Below, one piece after another: positions 1 to 8,202 of a stretch of 15,064 bases of DNA. The position numbers and the translations under genes were made by a program. How positions within the stretch are numbered: the stretch's first letter is position 1; each line of letters begins with the position of its first letter. The stretch spans positions 1 to 15,064 of the forward strand of contig JAEYYQ010000378.1 in NCBI GenBank assembly GCA_023428365.1, given 5' to 3'. A model generated the notes under the pieces. That model was not told the DNA's origin. It ran no database searches and saw only the letters and a program-made list of their open reading frames with translations. Source of the stretch: Pseudomonadota bacterium. Its GTDB lineage: Bacteria; Pseudomonadota; Alphaproteobacteria; Rhizobiales; Hyphomicrobiaceae.

Positions 1-1174
1 CGAGACGGCACCCCTGAGCAAATTCCGGAAGGTCCACGTATTCATTGACGGTATGAATTTCGTATTGGCCCGCTCCAATCGTGACGGTCGGAACGCCGTG
101 TTTATCCAGCCAGTTGGCATCCAACCCGCCATTTGAAAACACGTGAACAGGTTCCAGGCCCAAAGCTTTTATCGCCGCGTCGGCATGCCTGACAATCGGA
201 GTGTCCTCGGAAAGATGGAACGGCGGGTACGCGGCAACATGCGAGAATTTGACTTTCGCCATTTCCCCGTTTGCGTCTTTCACCTGCTCCTTAGCCTTCG
301 CGAACGACTCCTCAAATCCTCGCGCGATTTCCGTCGCGAAAGACGCTTCGCGGCTACGCGCCTCACCGCGCAGAAATGCATAATCAGTTACGACGTTTGT
401 GGCATCACCAGCAGACGTACCGTCCTCGCCGCCGAATATACCGATATTGCTCGTGCCGTTTCCATTCGGCTTGGTCACTTTGCCGAACCATCCGGCCCTG
501 TGCGCCTCTGTCAGCCCGATTGCGCCGACCAGCGTGGCTGAAATCCCCTTTTCTGGAGCGACGCCAGCATGAGACGCCTTGCCATCGATCTCGACTTCCC
601 AATTCTCCTGGCCAACCGCGCCAATCAGCAATTCCGAGGCAAGCTTGCCATCAACATTGAAGCACATGGTCGCCCCACCCAGATCTTTCGGATGGAGTTC
701 CCGCGCACCGTGCAATCCGCTTTCCTCGCGGACCGTGAATAACAGAGTTATCGGTGGGTGAGGCAAATTATGCTTCAGCAGCGTTTCCACCAGCGTCACG
801 AGCACAGCGCACCCTGTGCGATTGTCGCCACCTAGCGCCGTCGTCCCGTCCGTAATAATCCGATCACCCTCCCGCTTCGGTTTCGCTCCTGCGCAAAGGG
901 GAACGGTATCAAGGTGGGTAGAGAACAAAATCCGAGGCCCAGGGCGCGTGCCAGGCAGGGAGACGAAAAGATTTCCCGTTTGTGTCGGGACCGGAATCCG
1001 GTGATGCGCGGTGTCGAACCAAATGGCGGAACTCGGCACACCCAGTGCAACAAGTTCGTCACTTATCGTCTCGGCAATTGCCGCCTCATATCCTGTAACC
1101 CCTTCGACAGACAGATACCGCATAAGGCGGTCTTCTGCTGCTGCGACGTCGAGCGGAACAATGTGAATAGCCAT
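1..1174 (-). CDS. M20-family zinc peptidase, peptidase T-like (C-terminus beyond the left edge)
   Basis: The frame is open from an ATG at 1174 to the window edge (391 codons, no stop), so the gene is intact but truncated by the window. It reads as a cytoplasmic two-zinc aminopeptidase or amidohydrolase of the M20 clan. Visible signatures are HLDTVP (H87, D89), GGDNRTG (bridging D117), REESGLHGA (catalytic E150 and metal ligand E151), NVDGK (D175), a dimerisation-lid segment with GKASHAG near 198-204, SNGGLDANW (347-355) and IHTVNEY with H374. All expected metal ligands and the catalytic glutamate are present. AAGGG lies nine bases before the ATG. The gene follows the AbgT-type transporter gene by 68 bases on the same strand, so the two are probably one operon. 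The match to PepT/tripeptidase-like proteins is better than to carboxypeptidase G2-like ones by motif order, but the substrate cannot be fixed from sequence; an aminoacyl-glutamate or tripeptide is likely. Confidence 0.9.
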   Translation of the reverse strand, partial: MAIHIVPLDVAAAEDRLMRYLSVEGVTGYEAAIAETISDELVALGVPSSAIWFDTAHHRIPVPTQTGNLFVSLPGTRPGPRILFSTHLDTVPLCAGAKPKREGDRIITDGTTALGGDNRTGCAVLVTLVETLLKHNLPHPPITLLFTVREESGLHGARELHPKDLGGATMCFNVDGKLASELLIGAVGQENWEVEIDGKASHAGVAPEKGISATLVGAIGLTEAHRAGWFGKVTKPNGNGTSNIGIFGGEDGTSAGDATNVVTDYAFLRGEARSREASFATEIARGFEESFAKAKEQVKDANGEMAKVKFSHVAAYPPFHLSEDTPIVRHADAAIKALGLEPVHVFSNGGLDANWLDKHGVPTVTIGAGQYEIHTVNEYVDLPEFAQGCRL

Positions 1175-1242
1175 GACGCGTCACCCTTATCTCGAGTATG
1201 TTCACCAGCGCATTCCAGAACCCGGACGTCAACGAACGTCCG

Positions 1243-2781
1243 TCAGAGGCCCCATGGGAGACCGAGCATCTTCCAGATTGCGAAAAGAGCAGTCCACAGC
1301 ACGAACATCCAGATAACATACGGGATCATCAACGAAACGACCGTCCCGACACCCGCGTTCTTGTCGTATTTCTGAGCGAAACCGACCACGAGCGCGAAGT
1401 ATGCGTTCAAAGGCGTGATCGCATTCATGGGCGAGTCGCCAACGCGATAGGCAGCGAGCACCGCTTCCGGTTCGACGCCGAGCTTCATCAGCAGCGGGAC
1501 GAACACCGGCGCAAATATCGCCCACTTGGCAATGGCTCCGGTCAGAAGCAGGTCGATGATTGCAACAACAACGATGAAGCCCAGCAGCAGCGGCAAGGCG
1601 CCAATGTTCGCTGCTCTCAATGTCTCCGAAAGGCTCAGCGCCATGACGGTGCCGATGTTCGTGTAGGTGAAATACGCCACGAACTGGCTCAGGACAAAAA
1701 ACAGGAAGATCGTACCACCGAGACTCGAAATCGACTTCTCGATGGCTTTGATAACATCTGTCAACGTCTTGAGGGTGCCCGCGCCAATGCCATAGGCCCA
1801 GCCTGACACCAGAAAGCTCAGCATGATCAGGGCAATCAACCCATGCATGAACGGCGAGTTGCCGATCAACTCATCCGTCTCGGGATTCCGGAGCGGGGCA
1901 CCTGACGGCACGGTCAGCAGCAAGAAAACACCGAACAGGCCCAAAAGACCATAGAGTGCATAGCGCAAACCGCGTGCTTCTTGTTCCGACAGGCCTCCGC
2001 CTTGCTCAACCTGCGCTCCGGCTCCTTCGTAACGGCCAAGTCGCGGGGAAATGATCCGATCCGTAATGAACGCTACGACCACCGTCAGAAAAATGACTGA
2101 CGCGAAGGAGAACCACAGATTCGAAACCAATCCGATCGCGCGATTCGCATCGACCAGTCGCGCCGCGTCATTCGTAAACTCGACGAGCACTGCATCGAGC
2201 GGTTTGATCAGCATATTGACCGTGAAAGCACCGGCCACTGCCGCAAAGCCGAGGGCCAGACCCGCCAGGGGATGGCGGCCGACGCTGAGATAGGCGACCC
2301 CGGCAAGCGGAATCAGAACGAGATAACCGGCATCCGCCGCGACGCTAGAAATGATACCTACGAATGAAAGGATGTAAGTCAGTGCCCAAGCTGGCGACAC
2401 CGTTACAAGCTTACGGATCAAGGACTTAACAAGCCCCGACTCCTCCGCCACACCCGCACCGATCATCGCACCGATCATCAGGCCGACAGCGGTGAAGCTC
2501 ATGAAATTCGGTACCAGCGACGAATACATAAAGCGGATACCTTCAATCGTCAGAAGGCTCCGGATCTCGGTCGTCGCGGTCTCTATTTCATAGGTGACCG
2601 GATTAATCCGCTCGAACGTGACAGCGCCACCCAAAGCGCCCAGCACCGCGGATAGCACGATGACAGTAGCGATCAATATGAGGAAGATGACGACGGGATG
2701 AGGAACCATGTTCCCCACCCTCTCAACGCCATCCAACAATCTCTGCATTGAGGTCTTGGGAGCCGACGCCGCCTCAGCCAT
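1243..2781 (-). CDS. abgT: AbgT-family transporter
   Basis: A 512-residue polytopic inner-membrane protein, close to the about 510 residues of E. coli AbgT (p-aminobenzoyl-glutamate uptake). The N-terminus has RLLDGVERVGNMVPHPVVIF, typical of the family, followed by many hydrophobic segments. The conserved C-terminal signature YRVGDSPMNAITPLNAYF begins near residue 445 and is followed by the last membrane helices. The ATG at 2781 is preferred because GAGGG lies seven bases upstream; an in-frame GTG at 2802 would add seven residues but lacks a clear ribosome site. Known relatives include MtrF and YdaH, for which drug or antimetabolite export has been reported, so direction of transport is open. 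The M20 peptidase gene downstream argues for import of a peptide-like substrate followed by hydrolysis, as with abgT beside the M20 genes abgA and abgB in E. coli. Confidence 0.92.
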   Translation of the reverse strand: MAEAASAPKTSMQRLLDGVERVGNMVPHPVVIFLILIATVIVLSAVLGALGGAVTFERINPVTYEIETATTEIRSLLTIEGIRFMYSSLVPNFMSFTAVGLMIGAMIGAGVAEESGLVKSLIRKLVTVSPAWALTYILSFVGIISSVAADAGYLVLIPLAGVAYLSVGRHPLAGLALGFAAVAGAFTVNMLIKPLDAVLVEFTNDAARLVDANRAIGLVSNLWFSFASVIFLTVVVAFITDRIISPRLGRYEGAGAQVEQGGGLSEQEARGLRYALYGLLGLFGVFLLLTVPSGAPLRNPETDELIGNSPFMHGLIALIMLSFLVSGWAYGIGAGTLKTLTDVIKAIEKSISSLGGTIFLFFVLSQFVAYFTYTNIGTVMALSLSETLRAANIGALPLLLGFIVVVAIIDLLLTGAIAKWAIFAPVFVPLLMKLGVEPEAVLAAYRVGDSPMNAITPLNAYFALVVGFAQKYDKNAGVGTVVSLMIPYVIWMFVLWTALFAIWKMLGLPWGL

Positions 2782-3013
2782 TAGAGAACCCTCGCAACTC
2801 ACCTACCGTTGAACGCCCAACAAGCCGCCGGAACTCACCCGATCACCAAGCCGCTCCAGACCAAGCGAGATAAACACAAACTCGCCGACCATTTTCGTGA
2901 AATAGAACAATATTTTTTTGTCGTCTCTTCTTAGTCGTATTATGGTTTAATGGGCTCTGTTTCGGTTCAAAATCCGTAAAAAAGCACTTCGCCTTATATC
3001 ATGAATACTCATT

Positions 3014-3058
3014 TTGCATTTACATAAATCGGCGTTTAACAGCGTTTAGTTGCATGTA
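3014..3058 (+). repeat. Short direct repeats in the promoter region
   Basis: GCGTTTA occurs at 3032-3038 and again at 3042-3048, exactly ten bases apart. An outer pair, TTGCATTTA (3014-3022) and TTGCATGTA (3050-3058), matches at eight of nine positions and flanks it. Tandem half-sites one helical turn apart are typical of response-regulator or other dimeric activator binding. The protein involved cannot be named. Confidence 0.4.
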
Positions 3059-3110
3059 AGCACATCAGGGGTCTGGCTTCGAATTATTGTCGAGCAGATA
3101 ACGTGAGCAT

Positions 3111-3124
3111 TTGATTTTGATCAA
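3111..3124. promoter_or_regulatory. Putative FNR/FixK/ANR-type binding site
   Basis: TTGATTTTGATCAA is a perfect match to the TTGAT-N4-ATCAA consensus bound by oxygen- or redox-sensing Crp/FNR-family regulators. Its centre (3117.5) lies about 160 bases before the membrane-fusion protein start and about 336 bases before the abgT start. A -10-like GATATG at 3146-3151 would put a transcription start near 3158, that is the box near -41, the usual position for class II activation. The box overlaps a second perfect palindrome, TTTTGATCAAAA (3115-3126), so another regulator is possible. Confidence 0.55.
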
Positions 3125-3277
3125 AAAGAAACTTGCGTTAGCTTTGATATGAAGACACGACGATCTAACCGACGATCATTATTTATCCGGACGTCGTTCC
3201 ATCCTATTCAGGAAGCGGAAAACGGGTTGAGGCCCAACCTGACGGAATGATTGAATTAAAACATACGAGTAGGCAGG

Positions 3278-4393
3278 ATGCCCATTGGGACACGGGTTAC
3301 AGGCAATCATTGGTTTGGCCCGTCATGGAAGCCGATCCTAGCTTTTTTTCCGCTTTTCGTCCTGTCGGCTTGCGGTGACGACGCGATTACAACGGCAGAT
3401 CTAGGTCGCCCCGTACGGACGGTCACAATTGAGAAAACAGACGGTGGCGCGCCGATAACTCTCACCGGCCGAATCCAGGCCGAAGATGAGGTCTCTCTCG
3501 GATTCCGGATCTCCGGACGCATGATCGAGCGCCCCGTCAACCTCGGCAATAGAGTTGAAGCGGGCCAGCTCATCGCTCGACTGGAACCGCAGAATGAAAT
3601 GAATGCACTTCGTTCAGCGCGCGCTGCCGTAGCCGCCGCCCGCGCCAGATTGACCGAAGCACGTAATCACTATGAGCGCCAGGAGACGTTACTGTCGCAA
3701 GGCTGGACGACGCGAGCCAACTACGATCAAGCGGATAAGGCGAGGCAAACCGCTGAATCACAACTCGATTCAGCAGAGGCACAGCTCAAGTCGGCGTATG
3801 ACCAGGTGAGCTTTACCGAGTTGAAGGCCGACGCGCCGGGCGTTGTGACGGCAATCGGCACGGAACCGGGCGAGGTCGTGCAAGCCGGACAAATGATCGT
3901 TCGGCTCGCCCGTCAGGACGGACGCGATGCCGTGTTCGATGTACCAGCTCAACTGCTGCGGACCGCGCCAAGCAATCCTGAAGTTGACGTAAGATTGACG
4001 GACGACACGTCGGTAACAGCCAATGGACGCGTGCGCGAAGTCGCTCCACAGGCCGATCCGGTGACGCGAACTTTCGAAGTTAAAGTTGGCCTGACCAATC
4101 CTCCTGAAGCCATGCGCCTGGGAGCGACCGTCACCGGAACCATTCAGACATCATCAGTTCCGGTGATCGAGATACCGGCAACCGCGTTGACAAAGGCCAA
4201 TGACCAACCCGCGGTATGGGTCGTCGATCCGGCAAGTCGCACGGTAGCGATCAGGAACATCGACATTGGGCGCTTCGATCCAACATCGGTAACGGTATCG
4301 AGTGGACTTGATATCGGGGAAATCGTCGTCACTGCTGGCGTGCAGGCTCTCCACCCTGGCCAGAAAGTCCGCCTTCTCGGATCGGAAAGATAA
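3278..4393 (+). CDS. RND efflux periplasmic adaptor (membrane-fusion protein), lipoprotein
   Basis: A 371-residue HlyD/AcrA-type adaptor that would bridge the inner-membrane RND pump and an outer-membrane channel. The N-terminus carries a hydrophobic stretch ending in the lipobox LSAC, so processing and lipidation at C32 with Gly at the next position are expected. A first lipoyl half-motif lies near 69-104, followed by a coiled-coil hairpin (about 108-178, rich in Ala, Arg, Glu and Gln), the second lipoyl half near 182-210, a beta-barrel domain (about 216-290) and a membrane-proximal domain to the end. This is the standard domain order and length. The start is ATG with a purine-rich GAGTAGGCAGG directly upstream. 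Its TAA overlaps the ATG of the pump gene by one base (TAATG, 4391-4395), so translation of the two is coupled. Confidence 0.93.
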   Translation: MPIGTRVTGNHWFGPSWKPILAFFPLFVLSACGDDAITTADLGRPVRTVTIEKTDGGAPITLTGRIQAEDEVSLGFRISGRMIERPVNLGNRVEAGQLIARLEPQNEMNALRSARAAVAAARARLTEARNHYERQETLLSQGWTTRANYDQADKARQTAESQLDSAEAQLKSAYDQVSFTELKADAPGVVTAIGTEPGEVVQAGQMIVRLARQDGRDAVFDVPAQLLRTAPSNPEVDVRLTDDTSVTANGRVREVAPQADPVTRTFEVKVGLTNPPEAMRLGATVTGTIQTSSVPVIEIPATALTKANDQPAVWVVDPASRTVAIRNIDIGRFDPTSVTVSSGLDIGEIVVTAGVQALHPGQKVRLLGSER

Positions 4394-7300
4394 TGCGCTT
4401 CAATCTTTCCGATTGGGCCATCAAGCGCCCTTCCGTCATCATCTACTTCATGATCGTCGCGATAGCCGCGGGGCTTTACGCATACAACCGTCTTGGGCGC
4501 GCCGAGGATCCCACTTTCGTCATCAAGACGATGATCGTGCAGGCGTCATGGCCTGGTGCGACGATTGAGGACACTCTCAATCAAGTGACGGAGCGCCTCG
4601 AACGCAAGCTTCAGGAAACGCCCAATCTCGATTTCCTGCGCAGTTTTACAAGCGCCGGAACCACAACAATTTTTGTCAATTTGAAGGGCAGCACCAGCGC
4701 TTCAGAAGTTGCCGACACGTGGTACCACGTCCGCAAAAGTATCGCGGACATCAGGCATACACTGCCCCGCGGAATTGTCGGCCCCGGCTTCAATGACGAG
4801 TTCGGGGACACATTTGGGATCATCTACGGCTTTATCGCCGACGGCTTCACGCATCGCGAACTTCGCGATTATGTCGAGGACGTCAGATCCAAGCTGCTAC
4901 ACGTTGCCGACGTCTCCAAAATTGAAGTCCTCGGGGCTCAAGACGAACGGATCTTCGTCGAATTTTCGATGAAGGAACTCGCCACTCTGGGCATTGATCG
5001 GTCGGCGCTGATCGGCGCGTTGCAGGCACAGAACGTGGTCCAGCCGGGCGGTGTCATTCAAACCGGCAATGAAATGATGGCCGTCCGTGTATCCGGCGCA
5101 TTTCGTTCCGAGAACGATCTCCTGGACGTCAATTTCTCGGTCGGCGGACGCATGCTCCGTCTCAGCGATATCGCGACTGTGCGTCGTGGCTATTCCGATC
5201 CGCCTCAGCCGATGTTTCGCGTCAATGGTCAACCCGCCATCGGGCTCGCCATCGCCATGCGCGAGGGTGGGGACATCCTGACGTTAGGTAAGAATATCAC
5301 GCGGGCGATGACCGAGATTTCCCGCGATCTTCCGGTTGGTATCGAAGCGACGCTGGTTGCCGATCAGGCGGTCACGGTGGAAGGCGCCATCTCCGAGTTC
5401 ATGGGGTCACTGTGGCAGGCCGTGGCCATCATACTGGCGATCAGCTTCCTGACGCTCGGCGTGCGTCCGGGATTGATCATCGCCCTGGCTATTCCGCTGA
5501 CGCTGGCGGTTGTGTTTTCGATCATGTCGATCGTTGGAATCGACATGCAGCGCATCTCGCTGGGTGCTCTCATTATCGCATTGGCGCTGCTCGTCGACGA
5601 TGCCATGACCACGACAGACGCAACACTCACGCGGCTGGCAGCCGGAGATCCCAAACCCCAAGCCGCAGCCTTTGCATTCCGGGCCTACGCGCCGTCGATG
5701 CTGGCAGGAACGCTGGTTACGATTGCGGGCTTCATTCCCGTAGGATTTGCCGCAAGCTCCGCGGGCGAATACACGTTCTCGCTCTTCGCAGTGGTCAGCA
5801 TCGCACTGATCGTTTCGTGGTTCGTTGCCGTCCTTTTCGCGCCGTTGCTGAGCGTTGCAATTCTGCAGCCACCAACGCCCGCAACAGACAACAATCCGGG
5901 CCGCATCTTTGCACTCTACAGCAACTTCCTGAGCACCGCGATCCAGTTCAAATGGATCACAATCGCAGCCACCATTGCGCTGTTCGCCCTTTCCGTATTG
6001 GCGATGCGGCAGATACCGAGCCAGTTCTTTCCGTCGTCGGATCGGCCGGAACTGCTCGTGGATTTGAGGCTGCCGCAGAACGCCTCCATCTTCGCAACCG
6101 AAGGTGTTGTCGAACAATTTGATGCCTTACTGAAAGATGATCCGGATGTCGCCCGCTGGAGCACGTACGTTGGCCGCGGCGCGATTCGCTTCTATCTGCC
6201 CCTCGATGTGCAGCTTCCGAACAGTTTCTTCGGGCAGGCCGTCATCGTCGCGAAGGACGTGGCCGCACGCGAACGGCTGAAGAAGAAGCTGGACGACGCG
6301 CTGGCCAACCAGTTCCCATCGGTCGTCGCCCGCGTTTATCCGCTGGAATTGGGCCCGCCGGTCGGCTGGCCCATCCAGTATCGCGTCAGTGGCCCCGATA
6401 TCGGAGAAGTAAGAAACATCGCCCTCAAGCTTGCAGAGGTCGTGTCGCGCAACCCTAATGCGGAAGGAGTGAACTTCGACTGGATCGAGCCGACGCGAGA
6501 AGTGCGCATCCGGATCAATCAGGATGAGGCGCGACAGCTGGGCTTGAGTTCGGAATCCTTGGCAGGTGTGCTCAATACGGTGATCACCGGCAGCCCGATT
6601 ACGCAGGTGCGGGACGACATCTATCTGGTAGATGTGATCATCCGCGCAACGGATGAGCAACGTGTTTCCCTCTCGACGCTTCCATCACTTCAGGTGCCGG
6701 TCGCGAACGGACGTACGGTTCCCCTCAGTCAGTTCGCGACGTTCGAATACGCTCAGGACATCCCAACGGTCTGGCGACGGAATCGCGTGCCAACTCTGAC
6801 CGTGCAGGCAAATGTTGCGCCGGGTGAGCTGCCGGAAACCGTTGTCGGCGAGCTGAACGCATCGATCGTCGAATTAAGACAGATGCTGCCGCCCGCCTAT
6901 GCAATCACAGTCGGTGGCACGGTGGAGGAAAGTCAAAAATCCCAAGCCTCGGTGGTTGCGGTCGTTCCTCTGATGCTTCTGATCATGCTGACGGTGTTGA
7001 TGATCGATCTGCAGAGCTTCAAGCGAGTGTTCCTGGTTTTGAGCATTGCGCCGCTTGGATTAATCGGCGTCGTGGCCGCCCTTCTGGTGTCGGGCCGACC
7101 GCTGGGCTTCGTCGCCATTCTCGGCATTCTGGCGTTGCTCGGCATGATCATGAAAAATGCCCTGATCCTGATCTCCCAGATCGAGGCCGAGAGGACTGCG
7201 GGCAAGACCGTGCGCGCAGCCGCCATCGATGCCAGCAGCACCCGTTTTCGCCCTATCATGCTGACGGCCATATCGACAGTGCTCGGCATGATTCCGATCG

Positions 7301-7458
7301 CGCCGACGGTATTCTGGGGACCGATGGCCTTTGCGATCATGGGCGGACTGCTGGTCGCGACATGCCTGACCTTGATCTTCCTGCCCACGGCCTATGTCGC
7401 CTGGTTCGAGCGGGAGGAGCAGAAGGCGAAGATCGCGGCGCCCGCTGGCGCAAGCTGA
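4393..7458 (+). CDS. RND multidrug efflux pump, inner-membrane permease (AcrB/HAE-1 type)
   Basis: A 1021-residue proton/drug antiporter, slightly shorter than AcrB (1049). It has the usual twofold layout: TM1 at about 14-31, a large periplasmic loop, TM2-6 starting near 340, TM7 near 525, a second periplasmic loop, and TM8-12 to the C-terminus. The proton-relay residues are present: the Asp pair LVDD in TM4 (D402, D403, matching AcrB D407 and D408) and the Lys in TM10 (GMIMKNALIL, K921, matching K940). The LGRAEDPTF segment after TM1 and KNALILISQIEAER after the relay lysine place it in the HAE-1 branch; resemblance to the TriC-like subgroup is an impression only. It is coupled to the adaptor gene upstream. 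No outer-membrane factor gene follows, so the pump probably borrows a channel encoded elsewhere. Substrates cannot be predicted. Confidence 0.95.
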   Translation: MRFNLSDWAIKRPSVIIYFMIVAIAAGLYAYNRLGRAEDPTFVIKTMIVQASWPGATIEDTLNQVTERLERKLQETPNLDFLRSFTSAGTTTIFVNLKGSTSASEVADTWYHVRKSIADIRHTLPRGIVGPGFNDEFGDTFGIIYGFIADGFTHRELRDYVEDVRSKLLHVADVSKIEVLGAQDERIFVEFSMKELATLGIDRSALIGALQAQNVVQPGGVIQTGNEMMAVRVSGAFRSENDLLDVNFSVGGRMLRLSDIATVRRGYSDPPQPMFRVNGQPAIGLAIAMREGGDILTLGKNITRAMTEISRDLPVGIEATLVADQAVTVEGAISEFMGSLWQAVAIILAISFLTLGVRPGLIIALAIPLTLAVVFSIMSIVGIDMQRISLGALIIALALLVDDAMTTTDATLTRLAAGDPKPQAAAFAFRAYAPSMLAGTLVTIAGFIPVGFAASSAGEYTFSLFAVVSIALIVSWFVAVLFAPLLSVAILQPPTPATDNNPGRIFALYSNFLSTAIQFKWITIAATIALFALSVLAMRQIPSQFFPSSDRPELLVDLRLPQNASIFATEGVVEQFDALLKDDPDVARWSTYVGRGAIRFYLPLDVQLPNSFFGQAVIVAKDVAARERLKKKLDDALANQFPSVVARVYPLELGPPVGWPIQYRVSGPDIGEVRNIALKLAEVVSRNPNAEGVNFDWIEPTREVRIRINQDEARQLGLSSESLAGVLNTVITGSPITQVRDDIYLVDVIIRATDEQRVSLSTLPSLQVPVANGRTVPLSQFATFEYAQDIPTVWRRNRVPTLTVQANVAPGELPETVVGELNASIVELRQMLPPAYAITVGGTVEESQKSQASVVAVVPLMLLIMLTVLMIDLQSFKRVFLVLSIAPLGLIGVVAALLVSGRPLGFVAILGILALLGMIMKNALILISQIEAERTAGKTVRAAAIDASSTRFRPIMLTAISTVLGMIPIAPTVFWGPMAFAIMGGLLVATCLTLIFLPTAYVAWFEREEQKAKIAAPAGAS

Positions 7459-7655
7459 GCCAGGTTGCCTGATCAAGCACTGGCTGGTGTTGACGCGTCG
7501 TCGCTAGTCGGCTTCTGCGGGCCGATGGCAATCGGCATCGGAATTGAGGTGAGCCGCATCGCCGACTATAGTCTGCTATCGCACGACATTCCGATGGGCG
7601 TGATTGTGACCGAGGCCGCGGTGCATCGCGTGCCGCCGACAGCTGCGAGGTAGCC

Positions 7656-8078
7656 ATGAAAACCGAAAGTCTCGCCGACAGATACCTCGCCCAAACACCG
7701 GACGGCGTTATGATCACAGATGCGGCTGGCGCCATCATTTACTGGAACGCGGGCTGCGCGCGGATTTTCGGCTTCACGGCCACGGAAGCGCTTGGACAAT
7801 CACTCGACATCATCATTCCTGAGAATCTACGAGCACGGCATTGGCAAGGCTGGCAGGAGACGATACGCACGGGCACGACGCGTTACGGCGCTGGTGATCT
7901 GTTGTCGGTACCGGCGCAGCACAAGGATGGCAGCCGCATCTCGGTCGAGTTCTCGATCCTGCCGCTCTGTGATTCCTCTGGCGCGATCACTGCGATGGGG
8001 GCCACCTTGCGCGATGTGACCAAGCGGTTCGAGGAGTTGAAGGCGCTGCGCAAGGCGGCTGCAACCGCACATCCATAA
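7656..8078 (+). CDS. Small single-domain PAS protein
   Basis: A 140-residue soluble protein consisting of one PAS domain with its C-terminal PAC portion. The core begins near residue 9 (DGVMITDAAGAIIYWNAGCA), continues through FGFTATEALGQ and the PENLRARHW helix, and closes with KDGSRISVEFSILPL and GAITAMGATLRDVT. The last 15 residues look like the start of a signalling helix that ends without an output domain. GAGGT lies just upstream of the ATG (spacing four), a convincing ribosome site. PAS domains sense small molecules, redox state or light, or mediate dimerisation. No cofactor-binding residue can be assigned, so the signal is unknown. It lies 197 bases behind the RND pump gene on the same strand and could be co-transcribed, but the gap is long. 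It may be a stand-alone sensor or partner for a histidine kinase, or a detached sensor domain. Confidence 0.8.
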   Translation: MKTESLADRYLAQTPDGVMITDAAGAIIYWNAGCARIFGFTATEALGQSLDIIIPENLRARHWQGWQETIRTGTTRYGAGDLLSVPAQHKDGSRISVEFSILPLCDSSGAITAMGATLRDVTKRFEELKALRKAAATAHP

Positions 8079-8202
8079 CATCGGCCGGAAATGATGGCCA
8101 AGCAGGCGATCTGGGTGGCCCACCGGCATGGACGAAGGCAGTGCTGCAAATGAAGCGCCACCTTCGCTCATATCCGAAACTCAGTTCAGATGTCCGCGTC
8201 GC

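Larger units (their letters stand above)
2782..3277. other. AT-rich divergent intergenic region between abgT and the RND operon
   Basis: About 0.5 kb with no credible gene on either strand. It separates the leftward abgT gene from the rightward efflux operon, so it should hold both promoters. The part from about 2890 to 3150 is clearly more AT-rich than its surroundings. It contains the FNR/FixK-type box at 3111-3124 and the direct repeats at 3014-3058, listed separately. A -10-like GATATG at 3146-3151 lies at the distance from the box expected of a class II activated promoter reading rightward. I found no convincing -35/-10 pair for abgT on the minus strand: a TTGAAC (2970-2965) and a CATAAT (2944-2939) are present but 20 bases apart. 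Confidence 0.7.

Noticed and set aside
143..1062. Apparent break-up of the M20 peptidase region into several short frames
   Set aside because: Manual translation of the minus strand from 1174 gives one uninterrupted frame with all M20 motifs. The gene only seems broken because its stop codon lies outside the window.
1198..1806. 202-codon plus-strand frame opposite abgT
   Set aside because: Low-complexity, charged sequence (many Gln, Arg and Asp) with no motif; abgT on the other strand is unmistakable.
5407..6122. Two 236-codon frames on opposite strands inside the RND pump gene
   Set aside because: Composition is rich in Arg, His and Cys with no family signature; both are shadows of the clearly real pump frame.
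7465..7653. 62-codon plus-strand frame between the RND pump and the PAS gene
   Set aside because: It starts with TTG, has no clear ribosome site and no recognisable family. It could be a gene remnant, but nothing supports calling it a gene.
8113..8126. GGTGG/CCACC inverted repeat between the PAS gene and the receptor, considered as a terminator
   Set aside because: The loop would be a single base and no T-run follows on either strand.
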